DNA from: Embleya hyalina
GTDB lineage: Bacteria; Actinomycetota; Actinomycetes; Streptomycetales; Streptomycetaceae
Assembly (NCBI RefSeq): GCF_003967355.1
Contig: NZ_BIFH01000028.1
Location: 124,001 to 188,000 of the forward strand
Reading direction: 5' to 3'
Length of the DNA stretch: 64,000 nucleotides
The position numbers and the translations under genes are program-made. The notes under the pieces are model-generated. The model did not search any database, was not told where the DNA came from, and saw only the letters and a list, made by a program, of their open reading frames with translations. Each line of letters starts with the position of its first letter. Positions within the stretch are counted from its first letter, which is position 1. Below, in pieces: positions 1 to 9,000 of the stretch.

Positions 1-734
1 TGGATACCGCACGCGCGCGGTTACGCCACGAACTCCGGCTCGCACAGATGATGGGAGCGCTCTCCCCGGGTGGGGCGATCGGCGACCTGCGCCTCGCCGA
101 CGCGGCGACGGCGGCCGCGGACGCGACCTGGGTGATCGAGGCCGTCACCGAACTCGCCGGGCTCAAGGCCGACGTGCACAAGGAGATCGCCGCCGTGGTC
201 GCGCCCGGCACGCTCCGCGTCACCAACACTTCGTCGATCCCCGTCGACGAACTCGCCGGCCAGGTCCCCTCCCCCGAGGACCTGGTCGGCATCCACTTCA
301 TGAATCCGCCCTACCTGATCGGCACGCTGGAGATCGTGCGCGGACCGCGCACCGGCGAGCGGGCGATGTCGGCCGTACGGGACCTGCTGTCGACCCTGGA
401 CCGCAGGGGCATCGTGGTCGGCGACGGCCCCGGCTTCGTCACCAGTCGGCTGCTGCACCGCATGATCAACGACGCGGCGAACCTCGTCGAGGAGGGCCGG
501 GCGAGCGTCGAGGACGTCGACGCGCTGATGGAGGGCTGCCTCGGGCACCCGACCGGCCCGCTGCGCACGGCCGACCTGATCGGCATCGACAACCTCGTCG
601 ACTCGTTGTGGGTGCTGCACGAGCGCACGGGCGACGAGGGTTGCCGCCCCGGCGAACTGCTCCTGCGCAAGGTCGCCGAGGGCGAGCACGGCCGCAAGAC
701 CGGGCGTGGTTTCTACCGGTACGGAGCGTCGTGA
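1..734 (+). CDS. fkbK: 3-hydroxyacyl-CoA dehydrogenase family protein, FkbK-like (5' truncated by window edge)
   Basis: The reading frame is open from base 3, so the gene begins left of the window and its N-terminal NAD-binding glycine motif is not visible. What remains is typical of 3-hydroxybutyryl-CoA dehydrogenases: a VIEAVTE segment followed by an LK...V...I helix, the HFMNPPYLIGTLEIVRG stretch, and the PGFVTSRLLHRMINDA start of the C-terminal domain. In methoxymalonyl-ACP pathways this enzyme oxidises ACP-bound glycerate-derived hydroxyl groups before the acyl-CoA dehydrogenase-like step. The assignment rests mainly on its place directly before OMT, ACP, ACAD and FkbH-like genes. The stop codon overlaps the next start (TGATG, 732-736). 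Codon 21-23 is a rare in-frame TTA. The internal ATG at 48 is not a credible start, because it would remove the whole Rossmann core. Confidence 0.88.
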   Translation, partial: DTARARLRHELRLAQMMGALSPGGAIGDLRLADAATAAADATWVIEAVTELAGLKADVHKEIAAVVAPGTLRVTNTSSIPVDELAGQVPSPEDLVGIHFMNPPYLIGTLEIVRGPRTGERAMSAVRDLLSTLDRRGIVVGDGPGFVTSRLLHRMINDAANLVEEGRASVEDVDALMEGCLGHPTGPLRTADLIGIDNLVDSLWVLHERTGDEGCRPGELLLRKVAEGEHGRKTGRGFYRYGAS

Positions 735-1405
735 TGGCCGGCCAGGTGGAGTTGGACGAGCGCCTGCTCGCGTACGTGCGCTCGGTGTCCCTGCGCGACG
801 ACGACATCCTGCGCGACCTGGTCGCCGAGACCGCGTCCATGCCCATGCTCGACGCCATGGTCACCATGCCCGAGGAGGGCCAACTCCTGGCGCTGCTGGT
901 CGGGTTGACCGGCGCCCACCGGGTATTGGAGATCGGCACGTTCACCGGATACGGCACGCTGTGCATGGCCCGGGCGCTGCCGCCCGACGGACGCATCGTC
1001 ACCTGCGACATCAACGAGCGCTGGACCCGGATCGCCCGGCGCTACTGGGACCGTGCCGGCGTCTCCGACCGGATCGAACTGCGGCTCGGGGACGGCACGC
1101 GGACCATGGCGGCCCTGCTCGCCGAGCACGGCCCCGAGACCTACGACCTGGTGTTCGTCGACGCCGACAAGACCGGCTACGCGCGTTACTACGAGGACGC
1201 GCTCACCCACCTGCGGCCCGGTGGCCTGATCGTGCTCGACAACACCCTCTACTTCGGCCGGGTCGCCGACCCGGAGGCGGACGACCCGGACACCAGGGCC
1301 ATCCGCGAACTCAACGCGGCGCTGTTCGCCGACGCCCGGGTGGAACTGTCGATGCTCGTCATGGCGGACGGGATCACGCTCGCCCGCAAGAACAAGGTGC
1401 GATGA
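734..1405 (+). CDS. fkbG: SAM-dependent O-methyltransferase of the methoxymalonyl-ACP cassette (FkbG-like)
   Basis: This is a 223-residue class I methyltransferase of the catechol-O-methyltransferase / caffeoyl-CoA OMT type. The SAM motif VLEIGTFTGYGTL lies near residues 63-75, an acidic TCDIN follows, and the metal-linked DLVFVDADKTGY segment lies near 137-148. It would methylate the hydroxyl of ACP-bound hydroxymalonate to give methoxymalonyl-ACP. The ATG at 734 overlaps the upstream stop by one base and follows ACGGAG at 721-726, so it was chosen over longer in-frame options that run into the preceding gene. It is followed after 15 bp by the carrier protein. All visible motifs are intact. 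The substrate is inferred from the operon. Confidence 0.9.
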   Translation: MAGQVELDERLLAYVRSVSLRDDDILRDLVAETASMPMLDAMVTMPEEGQLLALLVGLTGAHRVLEIGTFTGYGTLCMARALPPDGRIVTCDINERWTRIARRYWDRAGVSDRIELRLGDGTRTMAALLAEHGPETYDLVFVDADKTGYARYYEDALTHLRPGGLIVLDNTLYFGRVADPEADDPDTRAIRELNAALFADARVELSMLVMADGITLARKNKVR

Positions 1406-1420
1406 GAAAGGGACTCTCCC

Positions 1421-1744
1421 ATGACCGAATCGACAACACGCTCGACGGCGGACTCGACGACGTTCGAGCCGGCGGACCCGACCGCGGATCTCCCGGTCGC
1501 CGCCATCGAGGACCGCATCGGCGCATTCCTGGAGGCGAAGACCAAGGCGACCTGGGAGCGGGAGGTGGACCTGTTCGCCTCGGGCGCGGTCTCCTCGCTC
1601 TTCGCGATGGAACTGGTGGTGTTCGTGGAGAGCACCTTCGGCATCGCGGTGGAGGGCCCCGACCTCGCCCTGGACAACTTCCGCACCCTGCGCTCGATGA
1701 GCGCGCTGGTGATCCGGCTGCGCGGCGGGGGCGACGATGCCTGA
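1421..1744 (+). CDS. fkbJ: Discrete acyl carrier protein for the methoxymalonyl extender unit (FkbJ-like)
   Basis: This 107-residue carrier protein has the FkbJ-type site GAVSSLFAMEL; Ser59 is the likely phosphopantetheine attachment residue. The glyceryl unit would be loaded here, then oxidised twice and O-methylated while ACP-bound, and the finished methoxymalonyl group would be passed by an acyltransferase to a PKS module. A Thr/Ser/Asp-rich stretch of about 25 residues precedes the folded domain. The ATG at 1421 follows an AAGGGA ribosome site. The end overlaps the next gene by 8 bp, which implies translational coupling. Its separateness from the PKS matters because the unit is ACP-bound rather than CoA-bound, so the receiving AT must recognise this protein. 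Confidence 0.9.
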   Translation: MTESTTRSTADSTTFEPADPTADLPVAAIEDRIGAFLEAKTKATWEREVDLFASGAVSSLFAMELVVFVESTFGIAVEGPDLALDNFRTLRSMSALVIRLRGGGDDA

Positions 1745-2837
1745 CCACCTGAGCGCGCTGGTGACCGAGACGGTCGCCGACGCCGCGAGCGGGTGGGACG
1801 TGGCGGGCGAGATCCCGATCGCCGTCCTGCGCGCACTCGGCGCCAAGGGCGTGTTGTGCGCCGAAACCGAGCAGAGGTTCGGCGGCCTCGGCCTGTCCTG
1901 TGTCGAGAACGGCGAACTCACCGCGCACACCGGCGCGCTGTGCAGCTCGCTGCGCAGCGTGATGACCTCCCAGGGCATGGCCGCGTGGACGATTCGGCGC
2001 TTCGGGGACCGGGCGCAGCGCGAGGAACACCTGGCCCGACTCACCGGCGGCGAACTGGCCGCGGTCGCGTTCAGCGAGCCGGCCGCCGGCAGCGACCTGG
2101 CCGCGATGAGCACCGGGATCCGGCGCGACGGTGGCGACATCGTCGTCCACGGCACCAAGACGTGGATCACGGTCGCCGACTACGCCGACTGGATCGTGGT
2201 GTTCGGCCGGTACGAGGGCGGCGGCGCGGTCGCCGTGGTGCCGACGACGGCGCCCGGGGTGCGGGTGACCCGGGTGCCCCACCCGATGGGCTGCCGGGCG
2301 GCCGGACACGCCACGGTGGAACTCGACCACGTACGGCTGCCCGCGGAGCACCTGCTCGCCGTGGCCGGTCAGCCGATCGTCATGCTCACCACCATCGCGC
2401 TGACCTACGGCCGGTTGTCGGTGGCCTGGGGCTGCGTCGGCATCCTGCGCGCGTGCCTGACGGCCGTCGCCCGACACGCGGCGGCCCGCGAGCAGTTCGG
2501 CAAACCCCTGCTCCAACACCAACTCGTCGCCCGGCACCTGGCCGAGCTGTACGCCGCGGAACGCACCGCGACGTTCGCCTGCGAGCGGGCGAGCGGCAGC
2601 CGCGACGAAGGATCACCCGAGCAGGTACCCGCGTCGGTCCTGGCCAAGCACGTCGCGGCCGGCCATGCCGCCCGCGGCGCGGCCTCCGCGCTCCAGGTGC
2701 TCGCCTCCGCGGGGGCGGCGAGCGGACACGTGGTCGAGCGCGCCTACCGCGACGCGAAGTTGATGGAAGTCATCGAAGGCAGCAACGAGATCTGCCAGCT
2801 GATCCTCGCCGAGCACGCGGCGTCGGCGGCGGGCTGA
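1737..2837 (+). CDS. fkbI: Acyl-CoA dehydrogenase-like enzyme of methoxymalonyl-ACP formation (FkbI-like)
   Basis: This 366-residue flavoprotein has the acyl-CoA dehydrogenase fold. It shows the middle-domain VAFSEPAAGSDLAAM motif near residue 102, a KTWIT strand, an REQFGKPLLQHQ helix, and a C-terminal VIEGSNEICQLIL segment corresponding to the conserved EGxNEI region of the family. In the FK520, ansamitocin and geldanamycin type cassettes the homologue takes part in oxidising the ACP-bound C3 unit to the malonyl oxidation state. The length is slightly short for the superfamily but normal for FkbI proteins. The ATG at 1737 lies inside the last codons of the ACP gene, and fkbH follows 25 bp downstream. 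Substrate is inferred from context. Confidence 0.9.
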   Translation: MPDHLSALVTETVADAASGWDVAGEIPIAVLRALGAKGVLCAETEQRFGGLGLSCVENGELTAHTGALCSSLRSVMTSQGMAAWTIRRFGDRAQREEHLARLTGGELAAVAFSEPAAGSDLAAMSTGIRRDGGDIVVHGTKTWITVADYADWIVVFGRYEGGGAVAVVPTTAPGVRVTRVPHPMGCRAAGHATVELDHVRLPAEHLLAVAGQPIVMLTTIALTYGRLSVAWGCVGILRACLTAVARHAAAREQFGKPLLQHQLVARHLAELYAAERTATFACERASGSRDEGSPEQVPASVLAKHVAAGHAARGAASALQVLASAGAASGHVVERAYRDAKLMEVIEGSNEICQLILAEHAASAAG

Positions 2838-2862
2838 ACGGTCGCACGAAACGGGAGCGGAC

Positions 2863-3954
2863 ATGTCCGAAGCACAACCGGTCGTGAAGTGCCTGATCTG
2901 GGACCTCGACAACACGCTGTGGCGCGGCACGCTGATCGAGGACGGCGACGTCGAGGTGGACGAGGCCGTCCGCAAGGTCGTGGTGGAGCTCGACGCGCGT
3001 GGAGTATTGCAGGCCGTCTCCAGCCGCAACGACCACGACGAGGCCTGGGCGCGGCTCGAACAACTGGGCCTGGCCGAATACTTCGTGCTGCCCCAGATCG
3101 GCTGGGGCCCGAAGTCGGAGTCGGTGCGCCGGATCGCCGAGCGGCTGAACTTCGCCACCGGGACGATCGCGTTCATCGACGACCTGCCGACCGAGCGCGC
3201 CGAGGTCGCCTACCACCTGCCCGACGTGCGGTGCTACCCGGCCGAGCAGGCCGCCGCGCTGCTCGACCTGCCCGAGTTCAGCCCGCCGGTGGTCACCGTC
3301 GACGCGCGTCGCCGCCGGATGATGTACCGGGCCGGATTCGAGCGGGACCGGGAGCGGGAGCAATACCGCGGCGCCGACGAGGAGTTCCTGCGCTCGCTCG
3401 ACCTGGTGATGCGGATCGGCGAGGCCCGGGACGAGGAGATCACCCGGGTCGAGGAACTGACCCTGCGCACCAGCCAGATGAACGCCACCGGCGTGCACTA
3501 CTCGGACGCGGCGCTGCGCGCACTGGCCCGCGACGAGGATCACGACGTACTGGTGGTCTCGATGAGCGACCGCTTCGGGCCACACGGCGCGGTCGGGGTG
3601 ATGCTGATCGAGAAGACCCCGCGGACGTGGCACATCAAACTCCTGGCGACCTCCTGCCGGGTCGTCTCCTTCGGCGCGGGCGCGGTACTGCTGCGCTGGC
3701 TCACCGACGCCGCCGCCCGGGCCCGGGTGCACCTGGTCGCCGACTTCCGCCGTACCGAGCGCAACCGAATGATGGAAGTGGCCTACCGGTTCGCGGGATT
3801 CGCCGACGCGGACTGCACGTGCCTGGCCTCCTTCCCGGCCACCGAGGGAACCGAGGTCCTGCATCTGGAACCGGTCCGCCAGGACCCCCCGACGACCATG
3901 CGGGTCACCGCCCCGGACCCGCAGGCCGCCGGTCGGGAGGCGGAATGGGCGTAG
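2863..3954 (+). CDS. fkbH: FkbH-like HAD-family glyceryl transferase / phosphatase
   Basis: This 363-residue protein has the HAD signature LIWDLDNTLWRGTL near residue 8 (DxD nucleophile site) and a later VAFIDDLPTERAEV segment. A C-terminal half resembling an N-acyltransferase domain (LRTSQMNATG, then FGPHGAVGVMLIE) follows, which is the usual FkbH arrangement. FkbH proteins capture 1,3-bisphosphoglycerate, remove the phosphate and place the glyceryl group on the discrete ACP, the committed step to methoxymalonyl-ACP. The start at 2863 follows GGGAGCGG. It closes the cassette: after 54 bp the transcriptional activator gene begins, with no clear terminator between them. Together the five genes are a complete fkbG-K set, although fkbK is cut by the window. 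Confidence 0.93.
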   Translation: MSEAQPVVKCLIWDLDNTLWRGTLIEDGDVEVDEAVRKVVVELDARGVLQAVSSRNDHDEAWARLEQLGLAEYFVLPQIGWGPKSESVRRIAERLNFATGTIAFIDDLPTERAEVAYHLPDVRCYPAEQAAALLDLPEFSPPVVTVDARRRRMMYRAGFERDREREQYRGADEEFLRSLDLVMRIGEARDEEITRVEELTLRTSQMNATGVHYSDAALRALARDEDHDVLVVSMSDRFGPHGAVGVMLIEKTPRTWHIKLLATSCRVVSFGAGAVLLRWLTDAAARARVHLVADFRRTERNRMMEVAYRFAGFADADCTCLASFPATEGTEVLHLEPVRQDPPTTMRVTAPDPQAAGREAEWA

Positions 3955-4008
3955 CCGCGCACCGATCCGACGGTTGACGCAGAGCACGAACGATCTACGG
4001 GGGATCTC

Positions 4009-6033
4009 TTGCAGTTCATGGTTCTGGGCCCGTTGAAACTGATGGACGACGAGAAACCGATCGCGCTCGGCGGCGACCGGCGGCGGGCGACACTCGGCCT
4101 GCTGCTGCTCAACGCCAACCGCGAGGTGGCGACCAGCAAACTCCTCGAGGGTCTGTGGGACACCGAGGAGACGCCGCCGACCGCACGCAAGATCCTGCAG
4201 AACGCGGTGCGCGGACTGCGGGTGATGTTCGCCGAGCACACGCGCGGCGACACCCGCCCGCCCGCGCTGCTGACCTGCTCGCACGGATACCAGTTGCAGG
4301 TCGACCCCGAACAGGTCGACATGTTCCGCTTCCACCGCCTCGCCCAGGCCGGCCGCGCGGAACTGGCGGTCGGCCGCCCCGCCGCCGCCGCGGACACCCT
4401 GCGCGAGGTGCTGGCACTGTGGCGCGGACCGGCCCTGGCCGACCTGGTCGAGGCCGGACACTCCTGGGCGGAGCTGACCGCACTGCACAACGCCCGCCTC
4501 GACGTGATGGAGGACTACTACGAGGCCGAGTTGGCCAACGGGCACCACCAGGGCGTGCTCGGCGGGTTGGAGACCATGGTCGAGGCCGAGCCACTGCGCG
4601 AGCGGGCATGCCACCAGCTGATGCTGGCGCTGTACCGCAGCGGACGCCAGGCCGACGCGCTGGCGGTCTACCGCCGGGCCCGGCTGCGCCTCGCCGAGCA
4701 GTTCGGCCTCGAACCCGGCCGGGAACTGCGGATGTTGCAACACGCGATCCTGGTGCACGACCCGTCCCTCGCCGCGCCCGCCGCACCGGCCCGACCCGTG
4801 GTGCTCGCCGCGCCCACACCGGAGCCGGAACAGCCCGAATACCCGCTCGCCCGCACCGCCCCGGCCGTGGCGCCGCCCGCCGCCGGGGCCCGGAGCCGGG
4901 TCAGCGCCGTACTGATCCGCGCCGACTTCGGCACCGGCCCCCGGGTCGTCGACGTCGGCGAGGCACTGGAACGCACCGCGACGACGGTACGCGAGGAGGT
5001 CGAACGATTCGGCGGCGTCGTCGCCGGCTCGACCGGCTCGGTCACCCTGGCGGTGTTCCGCCCCGACACCACGCGGGACGACGACACCGACCGGGTCGCC
5101 GAACGCGCCGTGCACGCCGCCGTCTCCCTGCGCCGGCGCATCTGCTTCGAGGTCCCCGACGGCGAACGACCCGCCCTGCGGGTGGCCGTGTCGACGGGCG
5201 AGCTCCCGGTGCGTCCCGCCGAACGATTCCTGGAACCGCTGCCGGTCAACGGTGCGTTGCTCGTCGACTGTGAGTCCCTGCTTCAGTTCGCCGAGGACAC
5301 CGAGATCGTGGTGTGCGACCACACCAGCCGACTGACCGGCGCGGCGATCCGCTACGACCACCAGGGTGGACCGCACCCACGACGGACCGTCCGGGGAGGC
5401 TGTCCGGACTCGCCGATCATGCTCGCGGTGATGGATCGCGAACCCGAGTTGGACGTACTGAGCAGCCTGCTCGAACGGGTCCGCCGGCGGGCCCGGCCAC
5501 ACCTGGTGCTGGTCGTCGGCGGGCCCGGGATCGGCAAGTCGCGGTTGCTCGCGGCGTTCGAGAGACGGGTGCGCGACGCCGCGACGATCCGGCTCGACCC
5601 GCACGGGCCGGCGACCACCCCCAATGTGGCCGAACTCGCCGAGTACCGCCCGCTCGTGGTGTTCGCCGACGACCTGCAGGCGGCCGACAACACGGTCCTG
5701 ACCGTCGTCGAGGGCCTGCTCGACCAACCGGAACCGACCCCGCTCCTGGTGGTCGCCGCCGCCCGTCCGGAACTGTTCCGCCGCCGCCCGGGATGGGGCG
5801 ACGGCAGTCGGCACGCGAGCCGGATGACCCTGGAGCCGGTCACACCCGAGGCACCCGCCCGGGCGCCGGAGGAGCGCGACACGCCCAGGCTCTGCCACGT
5901 CCCGGGTCGGGGCCGCCCTCGCTCTTTGGTCCGGGGAGCCAGATTCGCCGCCCGGTCCGGGTTTCTCGAACCGGGTTGCCCACCGTCCTCGCAGGGTTCA
6001 CTGGCCCCGTTGAGTACTCGGCCGGAGGAGTGA
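4009..6033 (+). CDS. SARP-family transcriptional activator with ATPase core, C-terminally shortened
   Basis: This 674-residue protein starts [11 protein letters not shown] at a TTG preceded by GGGGGA. Residues 1 to about 95 form an OmpR-type winged-helix DNA-binding domain and about 100-245 a bacterial transcriptional activation domain, together the SARP signature. Residues about 300-425 resemble a degenerate class III nucleotide-cyclase-like domain. An NTPase follows with a Walker A-like [11 protein letters not shown] near 504 and a Walker B-like LVVFADDL. After about residue 605 the sequence loses family character and becomes Pro/Arg/Ser-rich up to the stop, 7 bp before the first PKS gene. 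The TPR and LuxR parts found in larger relatives are absent, so the tail may be decayed. It probably activates this cluster. Confidence 0.8.
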   Translation: MQFMVLGPLKLMDDEKPIALGGDRRRATLGLLLLNANREVATSKLLEGLWDTEETPPTARKILQNAVRGLRVMFAEHTRGDTRPPALLTCSHGYQLQVDPEQVDMFRFHRLAQAGRAELAVGRPAAAADTLREVLALWRGPALADLVEAGHSWAELTALHNARLDVMEDYYEAELANGHHQGVLGGLETMVEAEPLRERACHQLMLALYRSGRQADALAVYRRARLRLAEQFGLEPGRELRMLQHAILVHDPSLAAPAAPARPVVLAAPTPEPEQPEYPLARTAPAVAPPAAGARSRVSAVLIRADFGTGPRVVDVGEALERTATTVREEVERFGGVVAGSTGSVTLAVFRPDTTRDDDTDRVAERAVHAAVSLRRRICFEVPDGERPALRVAVSTGELPVRPAERFLEPLPVNGALLVDCESLLQFAEDTEIVVCDHTSRLTGAAIRYDHQGGPHPRRTVRGGCPDSPIMLAVMDREPELDVLSSLLERVRRRARPHLVLVVGGPGIGKSRLLAAFERRVRDAATIRLDPHGPATTPNVAELAEYRPLVVFADDLQAADNTVLTVVEGLLDQPEPTPLLVVAAARPELFRRRPGWGDGSRHASRMTLEPVTPEAPARAPEERDTPRLCHVPGRGRPRSLVRGARFAARSGFLEPGCPPSSQGSLAPLSTRPEE

Positions 6034-6040
6034 CGAGACC

Positions 6041-9000
6041 ATGGAGAACGAGGGCAGGCTACGGAACTACCTCAAGCAGGCGGTCGGCGAACTCCAGGAC
6101 ACCCGCGAACGGTTGCGGGAACTGGAGCAGGCCGCCGCCGAGCCGATCGCGATCGTCGGCATGGCCTGCCGCTTCCCCGGCGGGGTCGAATCACCCGCCG
6201 GACTCTGGGAGTTGGTGGCCGAGGGCCGGGACGCGATCGCCGCGTTCCCGACCGACCGCGGCTGGGACGTCGACGGCCGCTACGACCCCGACCCCGGCGT
6301 GCCCGGCAGCTACTACGCACGCGGTGGGGGATTCCTCTACGACGCGGCCGACTTCGACGCCGACTTCTTCGGGATCTCGCCGCGCGAGGCGTTGGCGATG
6401 GACCCGCAGCAGCGGCTGCTCCTGGAGACCGCGTGGGAGGCACTGGAACGCACCGGGACCGACCCGCAGGCGCTCCGGGGCAGCGACACCGGGGTGTTCG
6501 TCGGCCTGATGGGCCACGGCGGACAGCGGTACGGCCTCGGCGCGGAGGAGGCCGGTCGGGGCGGCGACGGCTTCGGCGGGACCGGCAGCGCGGCCAGCGT
6601 CGCCTCCGGCCGGATCGCCTACCTGCTCGGCCTGGAGGGTCCGGCCCTGACCGTCGACACGGCGTGCTCGTCGTCGCTGGTGTCGATGCACCTGGCGAGC
6701 CGGTCGCTGCGCAAGGGCGAATGCTCGCTGGCACTGGTCGGCGGCGCCTCGGTGATGGCGACGCTGGACACCTTCGTCGACTTCTCCCGGCAGCGCGGTC
6801 TGGCCGAGGACGGCCGGTGCAAGGCGTTCGCGGCCACGGCGGACGGCACCGGGTGGTCCGAGGGCGTGGGCATGGTGGTCCTGGCCCGCCTCTCCGACGC
6901 CCGGCGGCTGGGATACCCCGTGCACGCGGTGATCCGGGGCAGCGCGGTCAACTCCGACGGCGCCTCCAACGGCCTGACCGCGCCGAACGGTCCGTCCCAG
7001 CAGCGGGTCATCCGTCGGGCACTGGCCGACGCGGGCCTGACCGCCGCCGACGTGGACGTGGTGGACGCACACGGCACCGGCACCCGACTCGGCGACCCGA
7101 TCGAGGCACAGGCCCTGCTGGCGACCTACGGTCGGGAGCGTCCCGACGACCGACCGCTGTGGCTGGGCTCGCTGAAATCCAACATCGGCCACACCCAGGC
7201 CGCGGCGGGCGTCGGCGGCGTGATCAAGATGGTGCAGGCGCTGCGACACGGCCTGCTGCCCAGGACGCTGCACGTGGACGAGCCGACCCCCGCCGTGGAC
7301 TGGGCGTCGGGCGCGGTCGAACTGCTGACCGAGGCACGCGCCTGGCCCGAGACGGGCCGGCCCCGTCGGGCCGCGGTCTCGGCGTTCGGGATCAGCGGAA
7401 CCAATGCGCACGTGATCATCGAGGAGGCGCCGGCGGAGCCGGAGCCGGAGCCGGAGCCGGAGTCGGAACCGGGGGTGGAGCCGGGGTTGGAGCAGGGCTC
7501 GGAACCGGAGTCGGAGCCGGTATCGACACCGGGGCCGGCACCGGACTCCGGGCACCCCGCGGTGCCGCTGCTGCTGTCCGCCGCCTCGGCCCCGGCGCTC
7601 GCCGCCCGGGCGCGCCAACTGCACGAGTTCACGGCGGCCGACCCGGCCGCCCCCGTGGCCGCCGCCCTGGCCGGCCGCGCGCCACGACTGGCACACCGCG
7701 CGGCCGTGCTCGGCACCGACCCGGCGGCGGGACTGCGTGCCCTCGCCGAGGGTCGGCCGTCCCCGGACGTCCTCCTCGGCACCGCCCGCCCCCGTGGGAA
7801 GACCGTGTTCGTCTTCCCCGGCCAGGGCTCGCAATGGTCCGGAATGGCCCTCGACCTGTACCGCGAATCCCCGGTGTTCCGTGCCTGCCTGGACCGCTGC
7901 GCCGACGCCCTCGAACCGCACGTCGACTGGAACCTCGTCGACGCGCTCGCCGGACCCCTCGACCGCGTCGACGTGGTGCAACCGGCGCTGTGGGCGGTGA
8001 TGATCTCGATCGCCGCGCTGTGGGAGAGCCACGGCCTCGCTCCCGACGCGGTACTGGGCCACTCCCAGGGCGAGATCGCCGCCGCATACGTCGCCGGCGC
8101 CCTCTCCCTGGCCGACTCGGCCACGGTCGTCACCGCCCGCAGCAAGGCCATCGTGCGCCTGGCCGGTACCGGCGGCATGGCCTCCGTGCACCTTCCGAGG
8201 GCCGACACCGCGCACCGGATCGAGCGCTACGCCGGCGCGGTCGAGATCGCCGCCGTCAACGGACCCGGCAGCACGGTCGTCTCGGGCACGCCCGCCGCCC
8301 TGACCGACCTCGTCGAGTCCTGCGAGGCCGACGGGATCCGGGCACGGCTCATCCCGGTGGACTACGCCTCCCACTCGGCGCACGTCGAGGCCCTGCGGGA
8401 CGACATCCTCGGCACGCTCGCCGGCATCCGACCCCGCCCGACCCGCGTCCCGTTCCATTCCACGGTCACCAACGAGATCCTGGTCGGCCCGGAACTGGAC
8501 GCCGAGTACTGGTTCCGCAACCTGCGGCACACCGTCGGCTTCGCCGCCGGCACCCGGGCGCTGCTCGACCGGGGACACCGCGTGTTCGTCGAGGTCAGCG
8601 CACACCCGGTGCTGACCACCGCGATCGGCGAGACGATCGAGGAGGCGGAAACCCCCGACACGGTCGTCCTGGAGTCGCTGCGCCGGGACGAGGGCGGGTC
8701 GACGCGCTTCGCCGCCGGACTGGCCGGGGCGTACGTACACGGCATCGAAATCGGCTGGCAATTGCCGCCGTGCGACGTCGAGTTGCCGACCTATCCCTTC
8801 CAACGTCGGCGCTACTGGCTCGAAGAGCCCGCCGCGATCGGCGACATCACCGCCCTCGGTCTGCACCGCGCCGACCACCCGATGCTCGGCGCGGCGCTGC
8901 GCACCGCCGACGCGGAGACACTCGTCCTCACCGGCCGGCTGTCCCCTGCCGCGCAACCGTGGCTGGCCGACCACGGGATCGGCGAATCGGTGCTGCTGCC

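Noticed and set aside
5313-6509. Overlapping plus-strand frame across the SARP end and PKS start, considered as a frameshifted SARP continuation
   Set aside because: Its translation shows no TPR, LuxR or ATPase features and runs into the PKS docking and KS region in the wrong frame.
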